A DNA stretch of 20,605 nt, from contig JAEWNA010000162.1 in assembly GCA_023392975.1 (NCBI GenBank), positions 1 through 20,605 of the forward strand, written 5' to 3'. The notes beneath the pieces are model-generated. The model ran no database searches. It was not told where the DNA came from and worked only from the letters and a program-made list of their open reading frames with translations. Origin of the DNA: Pseudomonadota bacterium. GTDB lineage: Bacteria; Pseudomonadota; Gammaproteobacteria; Xanthomonadales; Xanthomonadaceae. Positions 7,908 to 14,880 of the stretch are shown here, one piece after another. The position numbers and the translations under genes are program-made. The number at the start of each line of letters is the position of its first letter. Position 1 is the first letter of the stretch.

Positions 7908-8518
7908 GCGTCCGTGCCCGTGGCGCGGTGCGCCGCCGCGGGGTGGCGCGGCGCGATCAGCCACGGCTCGTGCGGCAGGTCGCCGGCGTAGGTCTCCTGC
8001 ACCCAGGCGAAGCTGCAGAGGTCCTTCATCAGCATCGCCGCGCGCAGGCCGGTCTCCGGCATCACCTGTTGGCCGACTTCGCGGAAGCCGAAGCTGCCGT
8101 GGAACAGCAGGGCGGGGTCGGGCAGCGAGACGTCGCGGGCGGTGTCGAGGAAGACCTCGCAGGCCAGCTGCGGGTAGCGCAGTTCGGCGTAGCTCTGGGC
8201 GTCGGCGTAGAACGCGCGACCGAGGCCGCCGCCCCGGCGCCGGCTGGCGACGACGATGCGGTCGATGTAGAAGAAGTCCTCGTAGCGCTCGCGGAACCAG
8301 CGGAAGTTGCTGGAATCGTGCGCGGCACGGCTGCCGACGCCGATCAGGAAGCCGGCGAGGGTGCCGTCGCGCTCGGCGACGCGGAAATACTCCGCGGTGT
8401 CGAAGAAATGACGCAGACGGGCGTGATCGAAGGGCAGGATCGTGGGGCCGGCGGCATTGTTCAGGGCAAGGACGGAATCCAGCTCGTGCTCGCGCACGTC
8501 GCGGATGACAATCGACAT
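7904..8518 (-). CDS. GNAT-family N-acetyltransferase, first gene of the min operon
   Basis: Predicted acetyl-CoA-dependent acyltransferase of 204 residues. The acetyl-CoA binding motif A is at about 86-105 (DRIVVASRRRGGGLGRAFYADA), with the R-x-x-G-x-G/A signature in RRGGGLG. The N-terminal DVREHELDSVLALNNA is the usual GNAT opening helix. The substrate, protein or small molecule, cannot be deduced. Its stop overlaps the minC start as ATGA, so it is the promoter-proximal gene of the run GNAT-minC-minD-minE-HExxH. The ATG at 8518 sits about 50 nt below an extended -10. Family call is good, function unknown. Confidence 0.88.
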   Translation of the reverse strand: MSIVIRDVREHELDSVLALNNAAGPTILPFDHARLRHFFDTAEYFRVAERDGTLAGFLIGVGSRAAHDSSNFRWFRERYEDFFYIDRIVVASRRRGGGLGRAFYADAQSYAELRYPQLACEVFLDTARDVSLPDPALLFHGSFGFREVGQQVMPETGLRAAMLMKDLCSFAWVQETYAGDLPHEPWLIAPRHPAAAHRATGTDA

Positions 8519-8574
8519 TCCAGATGGCTCCGGCGGTGGCGGGCGCGGACAGGGGCCTGCGCCGATGGGTCGGA

Positions 8575-8583
8575 ATTATCGCA
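8575..8583 (-). promoter_or_regulatory. Extended -10 promoter candidate for the GNAT-minCDE operon
   Basis: On the minus strand TGC-GATAAT (8583-8575) matches an extended -10 (TGn plus five of six of TATAAT). It would start transcription near 8568, about 50 nt before the GNAT ATG. No good -35 is visible, as expected for an extended -10 promoter. It is divergent from the histidine-kinase promoter about 115 bp away. Confidence 0.45.
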
Positions 8584-8695
8584 TGACCGCCCGGGGGCGG
8601 CGACATCGCGCCGGGGCGCTTCCCGAGGCCGCAACGTGCAGGAAAGCCCGCGCCGGCCATGACTTCCGGTGGGGTTCAGGGCCGCCGCGAACGCC

Positions 8696-8708
8696 TACAC
8701 TGCGGCCA
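8696..8708 (+). promoter_or_regulatory. -10 element placing the kinase mRNA start at its ATG (leaderless)
   Basis: TACACT (8696-8701) is followed by exactly six bases and the ATG at 8708, so a sigma70 start would fall on the A of the start codon. No Shine-Dalgarno precedes 8708. The -35 region is poor. The same -10/N6/ATG geometry is seen at the Rieske gene. Confidence 0.45.
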
Positions 8709-9922
8709 TGTTCGCGCGCCTCGACCACAGCCGCTTGCTCAGTTACTCCGGCCTCTTCACCTGGGCCGCGGTCGGCGTGCCGCTGTTCTACACCTGGGTC
8801 GTGCCGATGCTGGTCGAGCCCGAGGAGCCCCAGCCGCTGCTGGTCATGCCTTGGCAGGGCTGGCTGGCCTACGTGGTCTTCGGCGGGGCCTACGCCTGGC
8901 TGGCCCGTGGCCTCGGCATGCGCCGCCCGGGGCCGCTGGACTATCTCCTGCTGCTGATCCTCACCCCGGCCGCGATCAGTCTGGGCTACTACAGCCAGAG
9001 CGGCCTCGGCAGCGTGCTGCTGATGGTGGCCGCCTCGGCGCTGCCCTGGCTGCTGTCGCTGCGGATGGGGGTGGCGTGGCTGATCCTCAGCCAGCTCGCG
9101 GTGGTGCCGGTGTTCATGCGCCGCGACCTGACCGCGCTGGAAGCGGTGATGCAGGCCCTGCTGTACGCCGGGTTCGCGGGTTTCGTGTATGCCACCAGCA
9201 TGGTCGCGCGCCAGCAGGCGCAGGCCCGTGAGGAGCAGCGCCGGCTGAATTCCGAACTCCGCGCCACCCGCGCGCTGCTCGCCGAGAGCGTGCGGGTCAA
9301 CGAACGCACCCGCATCTCGCGTGAGCTGCACGACCTGCTCGGCCACCACCTGACCGCGCTCAGCCTGAACCTGGAAGTGGCCAACCACCTGGTCGAGGGC
9401 AAGGCCCAGGAGCACGTCACCCAGGCCCATACCCTGGCCAAGCTGCTGCTCAGCGACGTGCGCGAGGCGGTCAGCCGGATCCGAGACAGCGACGACATCG
9501 ACATGGCGGCCACCCTGCTGCCGCTGGCCGACAACGTGCCCGGCCTGCACCTGGACATGCGGCTGCCGGACCCGTTCCTGCTGGACGATCCCGAGCGCGC
9601 CCACGTGCTGCTGCGCTGCACCCAGGAAATCATCACCAACGTCGTCCGCCACGCCCAGGCGACCACCCTCGACCTCGACTACCGCTGGCAGGACGACGGC
9701 GTGGTGCTGGACGCCCGGGACGACGGTCGCGGCGCGGAAGCCCCGGCCGCCGGCAACGGGTTGCGCGGCATGCGCGAGCGCCTCGCGGCCTACGGCGGGC
9801 GGCTGACCATCGACACCCGCCCGGGGGGTGGCTTCGGGCTGAGCCTGTACCTGCCGGCGTCGCGCGGCAGCGAGCGCCGGGGCGCACCGCGGCCGCTGCC
9901 CGCCTCCGGGAAGGCCGCATGA
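8708..9922 (+). CDS. Membrane sensor histidine kinase, DesK/NarL-type (HisKA_3)
   Basis: Sensor of a two-component system whose response regulator follows 43 bp later. In 404 residues, about six hydrophobic segments fill 13-165. A short coiled coil follows (RQQAQAREEQRRLNSELRA, 168-186). The HisKA_3 H-box is RISRELHDLLGHHLTAL, with phospho-acceptor H208. The HATPase domain has the N-box CTQEIITNVVRHAQ, the G1 box DDGRG, the GLRGMRERLAAYGG segment and a final PGGGFGLSLYLP. With no periplasmic domain, it probably senses within or at the membrane, as DesK and LiaS do. A GTG at 8669 is also in frame, but the -10 element lies between it and 8708, so I take the ATG. Confidence 0.9.
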   Translation: MFARLDHSRLLSYSGLFTWAAVGVPLFYTWVVPMLVEPEEPQPLLVMPWQGWLAYVVFGGAYAWLARGLGMRRPGPLDYLLLLILTPAAISLGYYSQSGLGSVLLMVAASALPWLLSLRMGVAWLILSQLAVVPVFMRRDLTALEAVMQALLYAGFAGFVYATSMVARQQAQAREEQRRLNSELRATRALLAESVRVNERTRISRELHDLLGHHLTALSLNLEVANHLVEGKAQEHVTQAHTLAKLLLSDVREAVSRIRDSDDIDMAATLLPLADNVPGLHLDMRLPDPFLLDDPERAHVLLRCTQEIITNVVRHAQATTLDLDYRWQDDGVVLDARDDGRGAEAPAAGNGLRGMRERLAAYGGRLTIDTRPGGGFGLSLYLPASRGSERRGAPRPLPASGKAA

Positions 9923-9965
9923 GCCCCTTTCCGTCCCGCAACATCGCAAGGACCCAGGAGACCCC

Positions 9966-10607
9966 ATGATCCGCGTTTGTCTGGTCGACGATCAGACCCT
10001 GGTGCGCCAGGGCATCCGCTCCCTGCTGGCGCTGGCCGAGGGGATAGAAGTGGTGGCCGAAGCCGCCGACGGCCGTCAGGCGGTCGACCTGATCCCGCAG
10101 ATCCAGCCGGACGTGGTCCTGATGGACATGCGCATGCCGGTGATGTCCGGCCTGGAGGCCCTGCAGGCCCTGAGCCGGGCCGAACGCCTGCCGCCGACCA
10201 TCATCCTGACCACCTTCGACGACGACCAGCTCGTGCTGGCGGGGATGAAGGCGGGGGCCAAGGGCTACCTGCTCAAGGACGTGTCGCTGGATCAGTTGGT
10301 CGGGGCGATCCAGACCGTCGCCGGTGGCGGCTCGCTGGTGCAGCCGGCGGTGACCCAGCGCCTGCTCTCGGGGCTGGAGCACATGCGCAACGAATTCGTC
10401 AGCCTCGACCGTCCCGACCCGCTGACCGACCGCGAGACCGAGATCCTGCGCCTGATGGCCTCGGGCTTCTCCAACAAGGAGATCGCCAATTCGCTGGGCG
10501 TGGCCGAGGGCACGATCAAGAACCACGTCTCGAACATCCTGTCGAAGCTCGGTGTCCGCGACCGCACCCGGGCCGTGCTCAAGGCGTTCGAGTTGCAGTT
10601 GATCTGA
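9966..10607 (+). CDS. NarL/FixJ-family response regulator with LuxR-type HTH
   Basis: Transcription factor partner of the preceding kinase, 213 residues. In the receiver domain (1-120) D8 and D9 form the acidic pocket, D54 (VVLMDMRMPVM) is the phospho-acceptor, T82 or T83 the switch residue, and K104 (YLLKD) the conserved lysine. The LuxR HTH is in about 150-205 (LTDRETEILRLMASGFSNKEIANSLGV, then EGTIKNHVSNILSKLGVRDRTRAV). AGGAG at 9956-9960 is 5 nt before the ATG. The final 70 bases plus 8 bp past the stop are duplicated at 10690-10767. The regulated genes are unknown; systems of this type often control envelope lipid or stress functions. Confidence 0.94.
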   Translation: MIRVCLVDDQTLVRQGIRSLLALAEGIEVVAEAADGRQAVDLIPQIQPDVVLMDMRMPVMSGLEALQALSRAERLPPTIILTTFDDDQLVLAGMKAGAKGYLLKDVSLDQLVGAIQTVAGGGSLVQPAVTQRLLSGLEHMRNEFVSLDRPDPLTDRETEILRLMASGFSNKEIANSLGVAEGTIKNHVSNILSKLGVRDRTRAVLKAFELQLI

Positions 10608-10615
10608 CCGACAGG
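10538..10615 (+). repeat. Direct repeat copy 1: 3' end of the response regulator gene
   Basis: This 78-bp unit runs from the LSKLGV codons through the TGA and the next 8 bases (CCGACAGG). It recurs at 10690-10767 at the same length with 73 identities. It belongs to the intact gene. Confidence 0.95.
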
Positions 10616-10621
10616 ATGGCT

Positions 10622-10644
10622 CGCCCGGCGCAGCGCGCCGGGCG
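10622..10644 (+). terminator. Strong hairpin after the response regulator
   Basis: A perfect 10-bp stem, CGCCCGGCGC/GCGCCGGGCG, with a 3-nt loop lies 14 bp past the stop codon and is followed by TTCGC. The U-run is poor but the stem is very stable; it probably ends the kinase/regulator transcript. It lies between the two repeat copies. Confidence 0.6.
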
Positions 10645-10689
10645 TTCGCACCGTCGCGCGGCGGTGCCGCGCAAGCCGACGGCGCTCAC

Positions 10690-10767
10690 CCTGTCCAAGC
10701 TCGGTGTCCGCGACCGGACCCGTGCCGTGCTCAAGGCCTTCGAGTTGCAATTGATCTGACCGACAGG
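10690..10767 (+). pseudogene. Direct repeat copy 2: detached 3' fragment of a response regulator gene
   Basis: This segment encodes the last 23 residues of the upstream regulator (LSKLGVRD...LKAFELQLI), its TGA and the same following 8 bases, but has no start codon or upstream domain of its own. Five bases differ from copy 1 and all are silent third-position changes: TCG/TCC, CGC/CGG, CGG/CGT, GCG/GCC and CAG/CAA. Such a pattern arises when a sequence diverges while still coding, so this is best read as the tail of an allele from a related strain, or of a former full duplicate. Similarity stops right after the shared CCGACAGG. Confidence 0.85.
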
Positions 10768-10942
10768 CTGTTCCGGGCCGGTGCAGCGCAGTGTGCCTGC
10801 ATCGCCGCGCACGGCGGCGGCGCATGGAGGAAGAGGACCCTCCGGCCCGGTCGCGCATCGGGGCCGCAACAGGCCCGGGCATGCCGGCCCTGTCGGCACG
10901 AGGCCGGTCCCCTCCCGGCCCTCGCCCCGCACCGGTCATCCC
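10768..10942. other. Non-coding stretch between the regulator relic and the SRPBCC gene
   Basis: Together with the repeat and hairpin before it, 10608-11000 is the longest gene-free stretch of the window. I see only short GC-rich inverted repeats, such as GGAGG/CCTCC near 10825 and TGCCG/CGGCA near 10878, and no convincing reading frame or RNA gene. Confidence 0.5.
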
Positions 10943-10977
10943 TGCTAGCATTCGGGTCTTGCCCGCCGCGAGCGGGC
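10943..10977 (+). promoter_or_regulatory. Extended -10 promoter and 5' UTR hairpin of the SRPBCC gene
   Basis: TGC-TAGCAT (10943-10951) matches an extended -10 with no clear -35. Transcription from about 10958 would give a leader of about 43 nt beginning with a perfect 6-bp hairpin, GCCCGC-CGCGA-GCGGGC (10961-10977), followed by the GGAGAG ribosome site. The hairpin could protect the 5' end of the mRNA. Confidence 0.4.
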
Positions 10978-11000
10978 ATCTGGTCCCGGAGAGCCCCTGA

Positions 11001-12086
11001 ATGACCCGTCTGCTCGAGATCCTGATTTCCCTGGCGATCGTCGCCGCGCTGTTCCTGATCGTCGGCGTGGTGCTGCCTTCCAATCGTTTCGTGGTCGAGA
11101 AAGTCGAAACGAACCGGAAGCCGCCGATCGTCTTCGACACCCTGAACAGCTTCAGCCGTTTCAAGGACTGGAACGCGATCCCGCTGCGTGACCCCAAGAT
11201 GACGATGACCGTGTCCGGCCCCGCGTCGGGCGTCGGCGCCGAGTTCCACTACGACTCCAAGAAGTCCGAAGTGGGCACCGGCACCTGGAAGATCGTCGAG
11301 AGCGTGCCCAACGAACTCGTCGCGATCGAGATCGACAACGACCGCATGGGCTCGGGCAAGCGCACCGAGTTCAAGCTCAAGCCGACCGGCCAGAACAACC
11401 GCAACCTCGAGATCACCCAGACCTACAAGGTCAACTACGGCTGGAACCTGCTCGGCCGCTACGCCGGCCTCTACGTCGGCAGCCAGGTCGGCGACGACAT
11501 GAAGTTCGGCCTCGCCAAGCTGACCAACATGCTGGCCTCGATCCCGAACGTCGACTACACCTCGTACGGCGAGCGCCTCACCGGCCTGTCGATCGTGGAC
11601 GTCCCGGCCGAGAACCTGCTGTTCGTCAACGCCGGCAGCCAGAAGTTCGACGACACGGTGATCCAGCAGTCGATGCGCGCCAACATGGAGTGGATCAACC
11701 GCGCGCTGGCCGCCAACGGCCTGACCGCCACCGGCCCGATGCGCATCATCACCAGCGAGCAGGGCCGCGACACCTACACCTTCGACGTCGCCGTGCCGGT
11801 GCGCCGCAACGCGGATGCCGCCGATGCCCCGGCCATCGAGCTGACCGGCCTGACCTTCGCCGGCGGCAGCCCCGTCAAGTACGTGCACGTGCCGGCGCAC
11901 CGCGCGGTCACCGCGAAGTTCGTCGGTTACATCAAGGAAATCGAGAACCTGCACAACGCCCTGCGTTCGTGGTCCGCACCGCGCGGCCACGAGGTCACCG
12001 ACCGTCCGTACGAGATCTACGAGAGCGGCATCGACGGCGCCTTCGGCGAAGACGGCAAGTTCACCGCCTACTGGGCCATCCGCTGA
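11001..12086 (+). CDS. Membrane-anchored SRPBCC / GyrI-like protein
   Basis: 361 residues. A single N-terminal membrane helix (4-25) is followed by a START/polyketide-cyclase-like SRPBCC domain (about 30-170; FDTLNSFSRFKDWNAIPLRDPKM, GTGTWKIVESVPNELVAIEI). The C-terminal half (about 195-361) is GyrI/SOUL-like (LLFVNAGSQKF, YTFDVAVPVRR, ending YEIYESGIDGAFGEDGKF). Both folds hold small hydrophobic ligands, so a periplasmic ligand-binding role is plausible but unproven. The ATG is preceded by GGAGAG. Transcribed alone: a promoter lies just upstream and an intrinsic terminator just downstream. Codons are strongly biased to C/G-ending forms, suggesting good expression. Confidence 0.8.
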   Translation: MTRLLEILISLAIVAALFLIVGVVLPSNRFVVEKVETNRKPPIVFDTLNSFSRFKDWNAIPLRDPKMTMTVSGPASGVGAEFHYDSKKSEVGTGTWKIVESVPNELVAIEIDNDRMGSGKRTEFKLKPTGQNNRNLEITQTYKVNYGWNLLGRYAGLYVGSQVGDDMKFGLAKLTNMLASIPNVDYTSYGERLTGLSIVDVPAENLLFVNAGSQKFDDTVIQQSMRANMEWINRALAANGLTATGPMRIITSEQGRDTYTFDVAVPVRRNADAADAPAIELTGLTFAGGSPVKYVHVPAHRAVTAKFVGYIKEIENLHNALRSWSAPRGHEVTDRPYEIYESGIDGAFGEDGKFTAYWAIR

Positions 12087-12119
12087 GCGCGACGTGATCG
12101 CGTCCAGGCCGATGCCTTC

Positions 12120-12153
12120 CGAAGCGCCGCGTCCTGCGGCGCTTCGCGTTTGT
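12120..12153 (+). terminator. Intrinsic terminator of the SRPBCC gene
   Basis: A perfect 11-bp stem, CGAAGCGCCGC/GCGGCGCTTCG (12120-12130 and 12136-12146), with a 5-nt loop is followed by CGTTTGT. It is 34 bp past the stop codon, the best rho-independent terminator in the window. Confidence 0.75.
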
Positions 12154-12184
12154 GGCGCTCGCGCATGAAATACATGAAACGCCT

Positions 12185-12541
12185 ATGAAAATCGGGACCC
12201 CGCAACGCTGGCTCGCCGCCTGCGGCGGGCTGTTCGCGGCCTGCGGCGTCGCGCTGTCCGCTTACGCAGCGCATGGCGTCGAGGTTGCCGCGCGCGCCAA
12301 CCTGCAGACAGCGGCGCTGTTCGCGCTGCTGCACGGCATCGCGCTGGCGGCCCTGCCGCGATCGACCGGGCGGCGGACGGGGCTGCTGGCGCTGGCGCTG
12401 CTCGCGCTGGGCACGCTGCTGTTCTCGGGATCGCTTTTCGCCCACCACGCCCTGGGCTGGCCCACGCGACTGGCGCCGGCGGGCGGTTCGCTGCTGATCG
12501 TCGGCTGGCTGCTGTACGCGATCGACGCCCTGCGCCGCTGA
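12185..12541 (+). CDS. DUF423 family small membrane protein
   Basis: 118 residues with four hydrophobic helices, the DUF423 (YgdD/YwdK) architecture. The helices are about 8-27, 41-57, 65-86 and 98-115. Family landmarks are AYAAHG (27-31), the LQTAALFALLHGIALA stretch and FSGSLFAHHALGWPTRLAPAGG. Function of the family is unknown; it is an integral inner-membrane protein. I chose the ATG at 12185 because a GTG at 12152 would begin inside the preceding terminator and the ATG at 12174 is in another frame that stops at once. A TACATG at 12171-12176 may be its -10. It is followed 10 bp later by the glycosylase gene, so the two form an operon. Confidence 0.85.
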   Translation: MKIGTPQRWLAACGGLFAACGVALSAYAAHGVEVAARANLQTAALFALLHGIALAALPRSTGRRTGLLALALLALGTLLFSGSLFAHHALGWPTRLAPAGGSLLIVGWLLYAIDALRR

Positions 12542-12551
12542 GGAGAGCCGC

Positions 12552-13226
12552 ATGCCCCGTTTCGCCCGTGGATTCGACGTCGAGGACGCCCGCGCGCATC
12601 TCGCGAAGCGGGATCGCCGGCTCGGCGCGTGGATGAAGAAGATCGGCCCGATCGACGCGGATCCGCGCTGGCGCAAGCCGTTCGACCCGGTCGACGCGCT
12701 GGCGCGCGCGATCCTCTACCAGCAGCTCAGCGGCAAGGCCGCCGCGACGATCGTGGGCCGGGTCGAGGCCGCGATCGGCAGCGACCGCTTCCACTGCGAC
12801 ACGCTGGCGCGCTGCGACGACACCACCCTCCGCGCCTGCGGCGTGTCGGGCAACAAGCTGCTGGCGCTGCGCGACCTCGCGCTGCGCGAATCGCGCGGCG
12901 AGATTCCCGACCTGCGGCGCATGTCGACCCTGGACAACGATGCCATCGTGGCCGCGCTGGTGCCGGTGCGCGGCATCGGGCGCTGGACGGTGGAGATGAT
13001 GCTGATGTTCCGCCTCGGTCGCGCCGACGTGTTGCCGGTCGATGATCTCGGCGTACGCAAGGGCGCCCAGCGCGTCGACAAGGCCGAGGACATGCCGGCG
13101 CCGAAGACGCTGGTCGAACGCGGCGAACGCTGGGGCCCGTATCGCACCTACGCCAGTTTCTACCTCTGGCGGATCGCCGATTTCGCCGCGCAGGCGAAGA
13201 CCCCGACGAAGCGTTCGCAGGACTGA
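12552..13226 (+). CDS. AlkA-like DNA-3-methyladenine glycosylase (HhH-GPD family)
   Basis: Monofunctional base-excision-repair glycosylase removing alkylated bases. In 224 residues, the opening helix region DPVDALARAILYQQLSGKAA (45-64) is typical of AlkA. The helix-hairpin-helix VRGIGRWTVEMMLMFRLG spans 139-156, and the catalytic Asp lies in LPVDDLG (D165, or D164). It lacks the N-terminal domain of E. coli AlkA, as many shorter bacterial homologues do. There is no Cys cluster, so it is not a MutY/Nth type. GGAG lies 7 nt before the ATG, in the 10-bp gap after DUF423. It ends 13 bp from the convergent acyltransferase gene. Confidence 0.88.
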   Translation: MPRFARGFDVEDARAHLAKRDRRLGAWMKKIGPIDADPRWRKPFDPVDALARAILYQQLSGKAAATIVGRVEAAIGSDRFHCDTLARCDDTTLRACGVSGNKLLALRDLALRESRGEIPDLRRMSTLDNDAIVAALVPVRGIGRWTVEMMLMFRLGRADVLPVDDLGVRKGAQRVDKAEDMPAPKTLVERGERWGPYRTYASFYLWRIADFAAQAKTPTKRSQD

Positions 13227-13239
13227 CCGCCGTCCCGCT

Positions 13240-14271
13240 TCAGTGCGGCGATGGCATTGGTCGCAGACGGCGTTTCAGGCCCAGCGCCGGCTTCTCGACG
13301 AGGAACCACGACAGCGCCGCGCAGGCGAGCGCGAGCGCCGTCGCCGCGATCGTGTTCGCGACGGGCGTGACCGCGCCCGCGAGCAATGCGAGTTGCTGCA
13401 TCGGCCAGCCGTAGAGATACAGGCCGTACGAGAGATCGTTGCGACCGGTCGAGGGCAACCGCGCCAGGAACGCCACGCAGAAGGTGCCGTAGGCCACCGT
13501 CGCGAAATACGCAGGCACGAACCAGAGTGTGCCGCGTGTCGCTGCAGCGGCGAGCAGCAGCGGCAGCAGGCCCCACCAGCTCAGCACGAGCCGTTCGCGC
13601 CATACCCACAGCAGGGTGCCGGTGATGAAGAACGCGGTGACCCAGATCAGGTAGGCCAGCCATTCGGGCAGCGGCGCATGCCGCCACGTGTACGCGCAGG
13701 CGGCCGCGAGCGCGAGCGTCCACGCGAGCCCATAGCGTCGCGGCCGCAGCATGCCGAACGTCCCGGCGACCAGCAGCGCGAGGTACAGCCGACCCTCGAT
13801 CGGCAGCGTCCACAGCGAACCGTTGACCGCGGTGCGCGGCAGCGTTTCGAACACGCCCGGCAGCCAGAATTCCGCGCGCCACAGCGTCGCGTTGCCGGCG
13901 AGGAAGCGCCAGGTCGTCGGGTTCCGCCAGTAGTCCGGCGCGGTGGTCAGGAGCGGCCCCAGCACGCACACGGTCAGCAGCGTGCAGACGACCAGCGCGG
14001 GATAGATGCGCAGCACGCGGGCGACGAGGAAATCGCGCCAGCCGTGACGCTCGAAGCTCGCCGCGACGAGGAAACCGCTGATCACGAAGAACACGTCGAC
14101 CGCGAACGCGCCCGCGGAGCGGGTGAGGGTGAGGTGCGCGAACGGATCGTTGCCGGGCGTGCCGGTGATCGCCCACGCGTGGCTCCAGATCACCATCCAC
14201 GCGGCGACCAGGCGGATCAGGTTGAAATGATTGCGGCCGCCGGACCAGGCGTCCGCGAGCGTCGGCCTCAT
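13240..14271 (-). CDS. Acyltransferase-3 family membrane protein (OafA/OatA-like)
   Basis: Integral membrane O-acyltransferase of about 343 residues with about ten hydrophobic helices. Diagnostic features are FNLIRLVAAWMVIWSHAW (16-33) with the essential R20 and H31, VDVFFVISGFLV (58-69) and RVLRIYPALVV (85-95). Such enzymes acetylate or otherwise acylate O-antigen, exopolysaccharide, peptidoglycan or periplasmic glucans; there is no C-terminal SGNH domain here. The ATG at 14271 overlaps the preceding stop as ATGA, and the homology to the family begins there. Last gene of the minus-strand envelope cluster. The substrate is unknown. Confidence 0.9.
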   Translation of the reverse strand: MRPTLADAWSGGRNHFNLIRLVAAWMVIWSHAWAITGTPGNDPFAHLTLTRSAGAFAVDVFFVISGFLVAASFERHGWRDFLVARVLRIYPALVVCTLLTVCVLGPLLTTAPDYWRNPTTWRFLAGNATLWRAEFWLPGVFETLPRTAVNGSLWTLPIEGRLYLALLVAGTFGMLRPRRYGLAWTLALAAACAYTWRHAPLPEWLAYLIWVTAFFITGTLLWVWRERLVLSWWGLLPLLLAAAATRGTLWFVPAYFATVAYGTFCVAFLARLPSTGRNDLSYGLYLYGWPMQQLALLAGAVTPVANTIAATALALACAALSWFLVEKPALGLKRRLRPMPSPH

Positions 14272-14879
14272 GGCGCGGGCGCGTCCGGCAGCAGTTCGAC
14301 CGTCGTGGCGATGCGCAGCACGCGGTCGTTGTCGGGATCGTCCACCGTGGCTTCGATACGATACGGGCCGTCGGCATCGGTGGCGTCGAAGGTGATCTGC
14401 AGCGTCACCGGCGACAGCTGCACGATCCCCGTCGGCGCCGCCGGCTGCTGGTCGGCCAGCGACAGGTCGTTGACGGGCAGGGAGGTCTTTCCGGACGGGT
14501 CGGTCATCCGCAGGTCCAAGCGCGCTGCGCACGGCACCTTGCCGGCGGCGATGTCGGCCTCGCCGGCGTCCTTCGGCGCGCAGCCGCCGTAGGCCAGCAC
14601 CACGACGAAGGGTTCCCCGCGATGTACCCGGTCGGTGGTGGACAGGTGTGGCGCATGCTCGACCGCAGTGCCGTACCACTCCTCCCGGAAGCGCTTGAAA
14701 TCGTCGAGGGTCGCGGTGGTGATCATCGCGTGCAGGCCGTCCGCGACGGCGCTGTCGGCGGAGGCATCGCTGCCGCCGGTTTCGGCACGGTGCTTCTCGG
14801 CGTCCTTCGCGTCGCTGGCACGGGCGAACAGGCAGAGCAGGAGGGCCGCGATCGTCGCGGCGTGGCGAAAGGAGGTCAT
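14268..14879 (-). CDS. Exported hypothetical protein
   Basis: 203 residues, not recognised. Residues 1-24 look like a Sec signal peptide (MTSFRHAATIAALLLCLFARASDA). The mature part has a helical region with TLDDFKRFREEWYGTA (57-72), then a beta-rich portion with two cysteines, C100 and C117, that may form a disulfide. A C-terminal segment (about 145-198; PVTLQITFDATDADGPYRIEATVDDPDN) resembles an Ig-like sandwich. It starts 1 bp after the VanY-like stop and its own stop overlaps the acyltransferase start, so it is tightly coupled to both. A periplasmic partner of one of them is plausible inference only. Confidence 0.72.
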   Translation of the reverse strand: MTSFRHAATIAALLLCLFARASDAKDAEKHRAETGGSDASADSAVADGLHAMITTATLDDFKRFREEWYGTAVEHAPHLSTTDRVHRGEPFVVVLAYGGCAPKDAGEADIAAGKVPCAARLDLRMTDPSGKTSLPVNDLSLADQQPAAPTGIVQLSPVTLQITFDATDADGPYRIEATVDDPDNDRVLRIATTVELLPDAPAP

Positions 14880-14880
14880 G

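Noticed and set aside
8669..8707. GTG start 13 codons upstream for the histidine kinase
   Set aside because: The -10 hexamer TACACT lies inside this extension and no ribosome site precedes the GTG.
9977..10759. Reading frame that runs through the response regulator and ends on the FELQLI of the second repeat copy, as if a fusion
   Set aside because: Upstream of the repeat it is a shadow frame of the regulator; it ends on the duplicated tail only because copy 2 is displaced by 152 bp, which shifts the frame.
10791..11000. 69-codon plus-strand frame before the SRPBCC gene
   Set aside because: Arg/Pro/Ala-rich, no ribosome site, runs through the promoter and leader hairpin of the next gene.
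14868..14880. AAAGGAGGT directly before a plus-strand ATG, antisense to the envelope operon
   Set aside because: The motif is only 1 nt from the ATG, too close to work as a ribosome site, and the following frame has shadow-type composition opposite VanY.
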